DNA from: Persicobacter psychrovividus | GTDB taxonomy: Bacteria; Bacteroidota; Bacteroidia; Cytophagales; Cyclobacteriaceae | NCBI RefSeq assembly: GCF_036492425.1 | Contig: NZ_AP025293.1 | Location: 496,001-560,000, forward strand | Direction of reading: 5' to 3' | DNA length: 64,000 nucleotides | In this document: positions 56,680 through 64,000 of the stretch, in pieces | How positions within the stretch are numbered: the first letter of the stretch is position 1 | Layout of the letters: every line of letters begins with the position of its first letter | Position numbers and translations under genes: made by a program | Notes under the pieces: generated by a model | The model's database searches: none | Seen by the model: only the letters and a program-made list of their open reading frames with translations | Told to the model about the DNA's origin: nothing

Positions 56680-57435
56680 TTATTTCAGCGGATACACTGC
56701 TAAATCTTTGTATTCTGCAAAATGGGTATGATCCATTTGCCGGAGCCCGATCCAGCCCGGTTGGGTGATCGCTCGGCCTCCTACAGCACCATCGTCTTCG
56801 TACTGAAGCGTTTCCACGCCATCGACGAACAGGCTGATATTTTTTCCTTTTTTCAGCAATCCGATGCGGTGAAAGCGATCGGTGCTGTCAGTGGAGATCG
56901 GGTCGTTGCCTTGTGCCACTAAATGAAAACCATGATTTTTCCTCAGGTTGGCGCCCTGCCGTTTTCCACTCCAATAGGAGATATGATAATTGTTCAGGTC
57001 TCCGCTGTGATAGTCGGGGAAATAGCCCGCTCGCTTTTTAAGTTGCTTGTCAAATATTGAACTGCCATTGACGCCCCGTGCATTGAAGAACAAAATTGCC
57101 AGGCCTTCCTGCTTGTTTTCCGGACGGAAGCGATAAGTGAGGAAAAAGTCTGCGGGCATTTCCGGCTTCAGCCAGGCCACCATATGGTTACCCGACAGGG
57201 AGCTCGGATCTGGCCGTGATTCACTTTCCAGGCATAAGGCTTTGTTTTTAATTTCCATGGATTTCCCGCCTTCGAGTTCCCAGTTTTTCAGCTCCAGCCT
57301 GTTGGCAAAATTGGCCTGATAAATGGGCTCCTCCCAATTGACCATGTTCATGAGCTGTTCAGGGTAATTGGGCACTTTTGGGGAGCAGGAAACTAACAAC
57401 AGAAAAGCGGCAATGCCGAGGGCAGATTTTATCAT
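56680..57435 (-). CDS. DUF1961 family lipoprotein
   Basis: 251 aa. Lipobox LLLVSC (Cys17). Lectin-like beta-sandwich pattern of DUF1961: KPEMPADFFLTYRFRPE, LAILFFNARGVNGSSIFD, YHISYWSGKR, LRKNHGFHLVAQG, and a late IGLRQMDHTHFAEYKDLAVY. No assigned activity; a glycan-binding or hydrolase-like (concanavalin fold) role is plausible. Starts 3 bp after the GalM stop, so co-transcribed. Confidence 0.85.
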   Translation of the reverse strand: MIKSALGIAAFLLLVSCSPKVPNYPEQLMNMVNWEEPIYQANFANRLELKNWELEGGKSMEIKNKALCLESESRPDPSSLSGNHMVAWLKPEMPADFFLTYRFRPENKQEGLAILFFNARGVNGSSIFDKQLKKRAGYFPDYHSGDLNNYHISYWSGKRQGANLRKNHGFHLVAQGNDPISTDSTDRFHRIGLLKKGKNISLFVDGVETLQYEDDGAVGGRAITQPGWIGLRQMDHTHFAEYKDLAVYPLK

Positions 57436-57438
57436 GAT

Positions 57439-58518
57439 TTATTTGACCCTAAATTTGTAAATCGATTTTGAGGAGTAAACTTTCCCTGGCGTCAGGATAA
57501 AAGCCTTGAAGTTCGGTTGATTTACCGCATCAGGAAACTCCTGAGTTTCGAGGCAAAAGGCCGTTCTAAAATCATCCTTGGCACCACTGGCAAAAGTGTT
57601 TTTACTTTCCATGAAGTTGCCACTATAAAATTGCAGGCACCTTTCAGTGGAGAACACTTCCATCACAATGCCACTTTTATCGCCCATAACCTCAGCCATC
57701 TTGGTCAGTTTGCCCTTCTTTTTCTTTAAAAAAAAGTTATGGTCATAGCCCATTCCGTTGGTCAGTTGATCGTTTTTTTGCTCGATATCGCGACCGATGG
57801 TTTTAGCTTCAGTAAAATCGAAAGGGGTCCCTTTCACTTTGGCGTTCTTTCCAAGAGGAATCAGGCCAGCATCCACGGGCGTGTACTCCTTGGCAGGAAT
57901 ACGCAAGCGATGGTTTAAAATACTGCCGCTGCCTTCCCCATTCAGGTTGAAAAAAGCATGATTGGTCAGGTTACAAGGGGTCGCCTTATCGGCGGTAGCA
58001 TGATAGGTAATTTCCAGTGCATTCTCCTCGGTAAGGGTGTAAGTAACTTTCACCTCCATGTTTCCCTGAAAACCTTCCGCACCATCAGGATGTGTAAGGT
58101 GCAGTTCAAGGGTAGATTCATTAACCTGAGTAGCCTCCCAGGTCAGGTTTTGAAAACCTTGCAAACCACCATGCAAACTGTTTTCTCCATTATTGATGGG
58201 TAACTGAAACTGCTGCCCATCGACGGTAAACTGTCCTTTGGCGATCCGATTGCCAACACGGCCTATCAGTGCACCGAAATAAGGCTCCGTGGAGCTTAAA
58301 TATTGGGCCGCCTGATCGAAACCAACAACCACATTCGTCGGTACCCCCTGCGCATTGGGAACTTTCAGGTTCATGATTCGTCCGCCGAGGTTGGTAACGG
58401 TCATCTCCATCTGTTGGCTATTCCGTAGCGTAAAGGTTTTATACGGCGTAGGAATATCCGCAAATGCAGTAGCGAATATCAATAAAAAAGCGATAAATAA
58501 TGTAGAAAATTTCAGCAT
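57439..58518 (-). CDS. galM: Aldose 1-epimerase (galactose mutarotase), secreted
   Basis: 359 aa with signal peptide about 1-20 (FATAFADIP). Motifs NGENSLHGGLQGF (about 98-110), LTNHAFFNLNGEG (about 183-195; catalytic His) and a C-terminal FCLETQEFPDAVNQP (catalytic Glu, about 323). Interconverts alpha- and beta-anomers of galactose or glucose. A secreted form beside alpha-galactosidases suggests that it processes released galactose in the periplasm. Confidence 0.94.
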   Translation of the reverse strand: MLKFSTLFIAFLLIFATAFADIPTPYKTFTLRNSQQMEMTVTNLGGRIMNLKVPNAQGVPTNVVVGFDQAAQYLSSTEPYFGALIGRVGNRIAKGQFTVDGQQFQLPINNGENSLHGGLQGFQNLTWEATQVNESTLELHLTHPDGAEGFQGNMEVKVTYTLTEENALEITYHATADKATPCNLTNHAFFNLNGEGSGSILNHRLRIPAKEYTPVDAGLIPLGKNAKVKGTPFDFTEAKTIGRDIEQKNDQLTNGMGYDHNFFLKKKKGKLTKMAEVMGDKSGIVMEVFSTERCLQFYSGNFMESKNTFASGAKDDFRTAFCLETQEFPDAVNQPNFKAFILTPGKVYSSKSIYKFRVK

Positions 58519-58627
58519 GGTTGATTTGTATTATTGATGAAAAAAAATGGGGATTACTGCTATGTAGGGTCGCTGCGTGCAACGTCCGTACCGATAGGCA
58601 CAAAAATATTCGATAAACCCATTTCAA

Positions 58628-58658
58628 CATTAGTCCAAGCGAGACGCTTGAACTAATG
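58628..58658. repeat. REP-like hairpin, CAAGCG type
   Basis: 14-bp arms CATTAGTCCAAGCG and CGCTTGAACTAATG around AGA, with one C-A mismatch at the same place as in the 16226 copy. The outer arms differ from that copy in a compensatory way. A degenerate hairpin lies at about 58565-58590. Both fill the 175-base gap between GH2 and galM. Confidence 0.9.
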
Positions 58659-58694
58659 AGGGCTGTAAGTAATCCCAGCCAATTTACAAATTAC

Positions 58695-60560
58695 TTACTT
58701 TCCTAAAGCATTTGAATTGTCCTTCAACATTTTTTCAACTTCTTTCTTCGCTTCTTCTCTACTTTTACTGAAAATCTTATTCAACTTTTCCAAATCAAAT
58801 TTCGACTCACGGTCATAAGAGAATAAACCATTTTGCTCTTGTTCCACATCCGTCAGCTGCGTGTAACAGAATCCCCAGATATTGTCAAGGGAAAGGATTA
58901 CATTCACCTGATCTTCCAGACGCTTATAGAATTCTTCTTTGGTTTGCGGCGGCGTTCCGTATCCCCAGGAAGTGGCGCTTTTGGCTACGCCTTCGTTTTG
59001 TTGGTTGTGCAACCAGCGGATACCACCGAACTCATCCACCATATATGGCTGACCAGCATAATCGGCACTTTCCTCATGCTTGATATATACCCCGCGCTCC
59101 GATTTGCTCAGCTGATTGTACAACTCCATCGGGTCTTGCTTGTAAGTATGCTCGGCATAAACATCTTCTTTCTCAGCATGAATTCCACCACTTGCCGTAA
59201 CGACAGGGCGTGTTGGGTCCAAAGCTTTGGTCAGGTCGTAAACATCATCCTGCATTCTCGACTGAATCTCCAGATTTTTTGGTCGCCAAGTTTCGTTGAA
59301 TGGTGTCCAAGCTACAATCGCTGGCTCGTTGATATCACGCTCCACAATCGAAGTCCATTCCGACAAGAAATTTCTCACTGCCGCTTCGTTGCTGTTGTCC
59401 ATTCCCCAGTTTGCGGACTCTCCCCAAACCAAATATCCGAGGCGTGCCGCCCAGTGCAAATAGCGTTGCTCAAATACTTTTTGGTGCATACGTGCGCCAT
59501 TAAATCCAGCCAATTTCCCTCTTTGAATATCTGCTTTCAGTTCATCATCAGAAGGAGCAGTCCATCCACCATCAGGATAAAATCCTTGATCCAATACCAA
59601 ACGCTGATAATACAGCTCATTGTTCAGGAAAACACGGTTGCCTTCAATATGTACCTTACGCATTCCCGCATAAGAGAACACATTATCAATTTGCTTGCCG
59701 TCGGCATCAAACAAGTCGAAATATACTTCATACAAGAATGGATTTTCAGGACTCCACGTTTTTGGGAAACGCAGAGGAATCACACAAAAACCAGCATCAG
59801 AAGCAGCAAATGTACCTTCGCCAACAATTCTTTTATCTTCACGCACACGGATACGCAACTTGGTACCTGCCTGCAAATTGCGGTAAGTCGGACGGAACAC
59901 AAACTGCTTATTATCCAAATCAGGGATGATCTGTACTTTGTTCAAAGCATGACGGTAAACCGGCTCCATCCAAACCGTCTGCCAGATGCCTGTGGTACGA
60001 GAATAAAAACAACCGCGAGAGTCTTTATCATGGCACTGCTTTCCAGTAGCTTGAAGTTTAGAACGGGTATCGTCCTCTACATAAACCACCAAATCAGCTT
60101 CTTCACCCAAAGTAACAAAGTTGGAAATATCCATAGAGAAAGAGGTGGATCCTCCCCAGTGTTTACCTACCAACTGACCGTTGATGAATACCTGACAGTA
60201 ATAATCTACGGCTCCAAAGTTCAACAACACATCTTGTCCTCTCCACGAAGCTTCCGGCTTGATTTTGCGGTGATACCACATCGCAGGAATGAAATCTTTG
60301 TACTCCACCCCTGAAAGTTTAGATTCTGGTGCGAATGGTACCGTAATTTCTTTATCAAAACCTTTAGCCGAAGCGTAATTTTTTGACAATCCCTCTTTAT
60401 TAAAATCAAATTTATAGGTCCACTTTCCATTGAGGTTCATCCAAAGCTCGCGCTCGAATTGTGGACGCGGATACTCATGGCGCGGGTAATCAATACCTTG
60501 CGCATACGTGCTTGCTACCTGCAGCACGATTAACATTAGTATGGAAAAAAATCTTTTCAT
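58695..60560 (-). CDS. GH2 family glycoside hydrolase
   Basis: 621 aa from the Met at 60560 (MKRFFSILMLIVLQVASTYAQ); a start at 60602 would precede the signal. N-terminal jelly roll (about 30-190; LNGKWTYKFD, VFINGQLVGKHWGG), Ig-like domain (about 195-300), catalytic barrel (about 300-590) with acid/base Glu423 in TPFNETW and nucleophile Glu510 in YMVDEFGG. Shorter than LacZ; closest in plan to short beta-galactosidases and beta-glucuronidases. Exact specificity cannot be told. Likely periplasmic. Starts 67 bp after the GH3-PA14 gene. Confidence 0.92.
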   Translation of the reverse strand: MKRFFSILMLIVLQVASTYAQGIDYPRHEYPRPQFERELWMNLNGKWTYKFDFNKEGLSKNYASAKGFDKEITVPFAPESKLSGVEYKDFIPAMWYHRKIKPEASWRGQDVLLNFGAVDYYCQVFINGQLVGKHWGGSTSFSMDISNFVTLGEEADLVVYVEDDTRSKLQATGKQCHDKDSRGCFYSRTTGIWQTVWMEPVYRHALNKVQIIPDLDNKQFVFRPTYRNLQAGTKLRIRVREDKRIVGEGTFAASDAGFCVIPLRFPKTWSPENPFLYEVYFDLFDADGKQIDNVFSYAGMRKVHIEGNRVFLNNELYYQRLVLDQGFYPDGGWTAPSDDELKADIQRGKLAGFNGARMHQKVFEQRYLHWAARLGYLVWGESANWGMDNSNEAAVRNFLSEWTSIVERDINEPAIVAWTPFNETWRPKNLEIQSRMQDDVYDLTKALDPTRPVVTASGGIHAEKEDVYAEHTYKQDPMELYNQLSKSERGVYIKHEESADYAGQPYMVDEFGGIRWLHNQQNEGVAKSATSWGYGTPPQTKEEFYKRLEDQVNVILSLDNIWGFCYTQLTDVEQEQNGLFSYDRESKFDLEKLNKIFSKSREEAKKEVEKMLKDNSNALGK

Positions 60561-60627
60561 AAAAACAAAAAATATGGTCGTGCCCAATGCAGTATTGGGC
60601 ACTTATTGATATCAGTTCAATTAATCT

Positions 60628-63279
60628 TTATTTTTCAATTTTTAACAACTTCCCAACAATGCGGGTGCTTGTTTGTACACTGCCAGAAGTTGCCCCCGTA
60701 GTAGAAGGTTGTCTTCCGCCCACATTAATGGTGAATGTTCCAGGCTCTACCACACGATCACCTTTTTTATTGATCATCGAGAATTGTTCGGGGGTCAGGG
60801 AGAATTTCACCACCTGGCTTGCGCCTTTTTTCAGATGGATTCTCTCGAATGCCGCCAACTGTCGGATAGGTCTGAGGGTCGAGGCCTTTTTGTCTGTTAA
60901 ATAAAGCTGAACAACCTCGTCGCCATCCATCGCTCCTGTGTTGGTTACGGTAACTTCCACAGCTACTGTCGAACCGTTGGTGATTTTGTTGGCCACTTTC
61001 AGGTCAGAATACTCGAAATTGGTATAGCTCAGGCCAAAACCGAAATCATAAAGCGCATCGCCTTTGAAGTAGCGGTACGTTCTGCCTTGCATATCATAAT
61101 TGGTAAAAGCAGGCAATTGATCCACCGACTTATAATAAGTAACCGGCAAACGTCCGGCAGGATTGTAATCGCCAAAAAGCACATCGGCAATGGCATTTCC
61201 TCCCTGCTGTCCAGGGTAACCCGCTTGCATGATCGCCGGCACATTTTCCTGCGCCCAGTTAATGGCCACCGCACTACCGGTCATCAGTACCAAAACGGTA
61301 GGTTTGCCCGTTGCCTGTACCGCTTTCAGCAATTCCTGCTGTTGTTGAGGCAATTTCAGGTGCGTACGGTCGCCCTCTTCAAAACCTTCAAGGCCTTTAG
61401 GCATGTTACTGCCTTCTTCCCCTTCGAGGCGTTGCGACAAGCCCAATACCACCACGGCAACATCCGAAGATTCTGCCAACGCTACGGCCTGCTCGAGTTG
61501 CTGATCGTTTGGCATTGACCATAACATTTTAGCATCGCCATCACCAGTGTGATTAGAATAGAAATAGGTTACTTTATATCTTTTTCCCGCCTGCAGGTGA
61601 ACTTTTTCTTCCAGATATGAAGCGTGGTGAGGGTTTCCTGCCTTGAAAATCTCTTCGCCATCAAGCTCCAAAATCACCTTTGGCATTGACCACACGCCAA
61701 TACGGTAATCGCCCGTGGTAGGTGGCACCAAATAGCCCGTCCATTTTACAGAATAGTTGTCATCTTCCATTTTGGAAGAAGGAGGATTTTGCTCCCAATA
61801 AAAATCGATATTATCGTCTTTACGAGTGTACAAAGGCGCTCCCGACCAATCTCTGTTATTAAAATACTCGCCTGTAATTCCTTGCTGACCGTCTTCGGTT
61901 TGGAAATAGGCCGAAGGAATAACAGTCAGGTTCGAAATCCCTTCAGCAAGGTGACTTCCTTCCGCATAAGCGACCTCTACATCGTGGCCTACTTTATTTT
62001 TTATACCTTCTAAAACGGTGATCGGATTTTTTGGCAACCCGTGGTAATTCCCTACCAGTGCTTCCCAGTTATCGGCATTCGGGCCAATGACTGCAATTTT
62101 CTTCAGATTCTTTTTCAGCGGTAAAGTCTGCGCCTGATTTTTCAGCAAAATAATACTTTCCTGTGCGGCTTTTCTCGACAATCCGTTGTGCTCATCAGAA
62201 CAATTTACGCTGTAAGGAATGCGGCCATAGGCATAGCTGTCGGCCTCATCGAACATCCCCATTTTGAAACGTGCCAAGAAGATACGCTTTACAGAAATAT
62301 TAATATCTTCCTCGTTTAACAAACCACGCTCGATGGCTTCATCCAAATGCGCATAAGCACTACCACAATTCAGGTTGGTGCCATTACGCACTGCGATTGC
62401 TGACGCCTCTGCGGCATCTTTGGCTGTTGGTTGATGGGTATAGAAATCACGCACTGCCCAACAATCAGAGACGATATAACCATCAAATCCCCAGTCGTCA
62501 CGCAAAATACTGTGCAGGTAAGGGTTGGCGCAACAAGGCTTTCCGCGGAACAGGTTATAGGCTCCCATTACAGAATACACCTTGGCATCTTTCACCAACG
62601 TTTTGAAAGCGGGCAAATAGGTTTCGTACAAATCACGATCAGAAACGTTGGCATCAAACTCATGACGCAATTTTTCTGGACCTGAATGCACGGCATAGTG
62701 CTTGGCAGTCGCCACCAACTTCAGGTATTTGTCATCGTCGCCCTGAAGGCCCGTAACATACTGATAGCCCAGGCGGCTGGTCAGGTATGGATCTTCCCCG
62801 TAAGTCTCATGACCACGGCCCCAGCGAGGGTCGCGGAAAATATTCACATTCGGTGACCACATGTTCAAGCCCTGATAAATGCCACGCTGATTTCCACGTA
62901 CAAACTCGTGGTGTTTTGCGCGTGCCTCATCAGAAATTGCCGTTGCCACTTCCTTCACCAACGCTTCATTCCATGCTGCTGCCACCGTAATTGACTGCGG
63001 AAAAACGGTCGCATAACCTGCACGGGCTACCCCATGCAAAGACTCATTCCACCAGTTATATTCAGGAACTTTCAGCCTTGAGATGGCTGGAGAGGTATAA
63101 ATCATCTGACTTGTTTTCTCTTTCAAAGTCATCTGATTTACCAAAATATCTACTCGCTCCTCCATCGGGAGGTTCATGTCCAAAAATGACCAATTTACCT
63201 CTCCATTCACTTCTTGCGCCTGCGAGGCCAAAGGAAGGGCAAAGAAAAATGCCAATATGTAAAAAATGTTCGTCTTCAT
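60628..63279 (-). CDS. GH3 glycoside hydrolase with PA14 insert
   Basis: 883 aa. Signal peptide about 1-21 (LPLASQAQ). GH3 barrel (about 35-370) with YNWWNESLHGVARAG and nucleophile Asp272 in GYIVSDCWAV. The alpha/beta domain is split by a PA14 domain (about 460-590; ITGEYFNNRDWSG, VKWTGYLVPPTTGDYRIGVW). C-terminal fibronectin-III-like domain (about 790-883). This plan matches beta-xylosidase/glucosidase subtypes of GH3; PA14 probably shapes the active site or binds glycan. Second GH3 of the locus and clearly different from the 738-aa one. Confidence 0.94.
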   Translation of the reverse strand: MKTNIFYILAFFFALPLASQAQEVNGEVNWSFLDMNLPMEERVDILVNQMTLKEKTSQMIYTSPAISRLKVPEYNWWNESLHGVARAGYATVFPQSITVAAAWNEALVKEVATAISDEARAKHHEFVRGNQRGIYQGLNMWSPNVNIFRDPRWGRGHETYGEDPYLTSRLGYQYVTGLQGDDDKYLKLVATAKHYAVHSGPEKLRHEFDANVSDRDLYETYLPAFKTLVKDAKVYSVMGAYNLFRGKPCCANPYLHSILRDDWGFDGYIVSDCWAVRDFYTHQPTAKDAAEASAIAVRNGTNLNCGSAYAHLDEAIERGLLNEEDINISVKRIFLARFKMGMFDEADSYAYGRIPYSVNCSDEHNGLSRKAAQESIILLKNQAQTLPLKKNLKKIAVIGPNADNWEALVGNYHGLPKNPITVLEGIKNKVGHDVEVAYAEGSHLAEGISNLTVIPSAYFQTEDGQQGITGEYFNNRDWSGAPLYTRKDDNIDFYWEQNPPSSKMEDDNYSVKWTGYLVPPTTGDYRIGVWSMPKVILELDGEEIFKAGNPHHASYLEEKVHLQAGKRYKVTYFYSNHTGDGDAKMLWSMPNDQQLEQAVALAESSDVAVVVLGLSQRLEGEEGSNMPKGLEGFEEGDRTHLKLPQQQQELLKAVQATGKPTVLVLMTGSAVAINWAQENVPAIMQAGYPGQQGGNAIADVLFGDYNPAGRLPVTYYKSVDQLPAFTNYDMQGRTYRYFKGDALYDFGFGLSYTNFEYSDLKVANKITNGSTVAVEVTVTNTGAMDGDEVVQLYLTDKKASTLRPIRQLAAFERIHLKKGASQVVKFSLTPEQFSMINKKGDRVVEPGTFTINVGGRQPSTTGATSGSVQTSTRIVGKLLKIEK

Positions 63280-63299
63280 CTAAATTGTATTATGTAGTG

Positions 63300-64000
63300 T
63301 TATGTCGATGCTTTTTTATTGGGGAAATGATAGCCTTTGGCCCCTTTGAACGTCTTGCTATTAAACTGATCGGTCAGTTCGTACCACTTTTGCAAAGCGG
63401 GGTCATTGAACTTTGGGTCCTCCCCTTCGGTGCCATTGCTGAATGTTACATTGGACTCGTCCATGATCACCTTCCCTCCGAAACGCTCCACGGTGAGCGG
63501 TCTGTCGGAACGGTCATTGGCAATAATGCAATCCTTCAGGACCACTGTTCCACCTTCGGCGCCAATTTCCTCATGCTGACTGTTGAACAGGGTGCAATTG
63601 TAAAGTTCCAGTCGGGCTTCTTTGCCTGCCCATACGGCGTAGCTGTCGCCCACCCCACCAAAAAGTGTTGGGTAGATGCTCAAGCAATTGTATAATTTAG
63701 CGGCTTCAAAAGCCCAGAATCGGTAACTTCTTTTATTGTTAATGGCTTTGCAGTTTTTGAGCACAGGGTTGGGCGACTTATCATCCCATCCGCCATCAGT
63801 ATTATTGTAAGCCACACAATTGATGTACTGAATATCCCTGGCGTGGCGTTCCGCCGTAAAGCCATCTGCATTCCAATAACCTTTCAGTGCTTTGCTTTTG
63901 GTTTTATGGAAATTATTCCCTCCACTGACATTGATAAACTGAATGTCACGGTCGATGATTTTTTCCGACTGGCGATTGTCCGACACCTGATAACTCATCG
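63300..64000 (-). CDS. Right-handed beta-helix protein, truncated at window end
   Basis: At least 232 C-terminal residues are visible and the frame continues beyond the window, so the N-terminus is missing. Repeating rungs such as ARDIQYINCVAYNNTDGG, VLKNCKAINNKR and LELYNCTLFNSQ indicate a parallel beta-helix like pectate-lyase-type (PL9-like) or GH28-like proteins. The GWDDKS segment recalls calcium- or substrate-binding loops of PL9 relatives, but no catalytic site can be assigned. First gene of the visible second block, with 20 bp to the GH3-PA14 gene. Confidence 0.72.
   Translation of the reverse strand, partial: MSYQVSDNRQSEKIIDRDIQFINVSGGNNFHKTKSKALKGYWNADGFTAERHARDIQYINCVAYNNTDGGWDDKSPNPVLKNCKAINNKRSYRFWAFEAAKLYNCLSIYPTLFGGVGDSYAVWAGKEARLELYNCTLFNSQHEEIGAEGGTVVLKDCIIANDRSDRPLTVERFGGKVIMDESNVTFSNGTEGEDPKFNDPALQKWYELTDQFNSKTFKGAKGYHFPNKKAST

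Noticed and set aside
58833-60314. 493-codon plus-strand frame
   Set aside because: Antisense to the GH2 gene, whose catalytic motifs are intact; the composition is that of a shadow frame.
48633-64000. A second SusCD pair for the 48.6-64 kb block
   Set aside because: No TonB-dependent transporter or SusD gene occurs in it; it either uses the pair at 20.9-25.7 kb or one outside the window.

Overview
The window reads as a chromosomal segment of a Bacteroidota bacterium, most likely a marine Cytophagales-type gliding bacterium. The signs are a SusC/SusD pair, several proteins ending in type 9 secretion (T9SS) type-A sorting domains, many glycoside hydrolases with signal peptides, an ECF sigma factor and AraC regulators of Bacteroidota type, and almost no Shine-Dalgarno sites. 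The genus cannot be fixed from the sequence. I saw no rRNA, tRNA, CRISPR array, transposase or phage gene.

Layout. 0-7.1 kb: a FISUMP-domain lipoprotein and a small envelope-stress cluster (PerM-type permease, CsbD, MscS, coiled-coil lipoprotein, DUF1328). Two repeat islands frame the cluster; they hold REP-like hairpins, a 102-bp tandem array, and a 405-bp MITE-like element with an 8-bp target duplication. 7.1-40.8 kb: a polysaccharide utilisation locus (PUL), nearly all on the minus strand. It encodes SusC, SusD, a 681-aa T9SS protein in the SusE/F position, a sulfatase, a 1546-aa Calx-beta/TIG T9SS protein, four paralogous tandem beta-propeller proteins that look like remote GH74 relatives, a ROK sugar kinase, a membrane-anchored AraC regulator and a GH92 alpha-mannosidase. 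41.3-47.5 kb (plus strand except the regulator): a bifunctional rhamnulose-1-phosphate aldolase/lactaldehyde dehydrogenase, an AraC/RhaS-like regulator and lutABC lactate oxidation genes, followed by an orphan ECF sigma factor. 48.6-64 kb (minus): a second carbohydrate block with DUF4861, a GH36-like alpha-galactosidase, GH3, GH97, DUF1961, aldose 1-epimerase, GH2, GH3 with a PA14 insert, and a truncated beta-helix protein.

How it fits together (inference). Surface T9SS proteins with propellers and binding modules would attack a large, probably sulfated and galactose-containing glycan. SusCD would import oligosaccharides. Periplasmic or outer-membrane GH2, GH3, GH36, GH92 and GH97 enzymes would release monosaccharides, with GalM and the ROK kinase feeding them into metabolism. 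The aldolase and LutABC would turn a deoxysugar such as L-rhamnose into DHAP and pyruvate. Matching 21-bp-spaced direct repeats upstream of both the aldolase gene and lutA suggest that one AraC protein controls both.

Most unusual points: the four-member GH74-like family with two invariant Asp at the expected catalytic positions; a beta-sandwich module shared five times among three neighbouring T9SS proteins; the aldolase/lut regulon signal; and the REP/MITE repeat biology.
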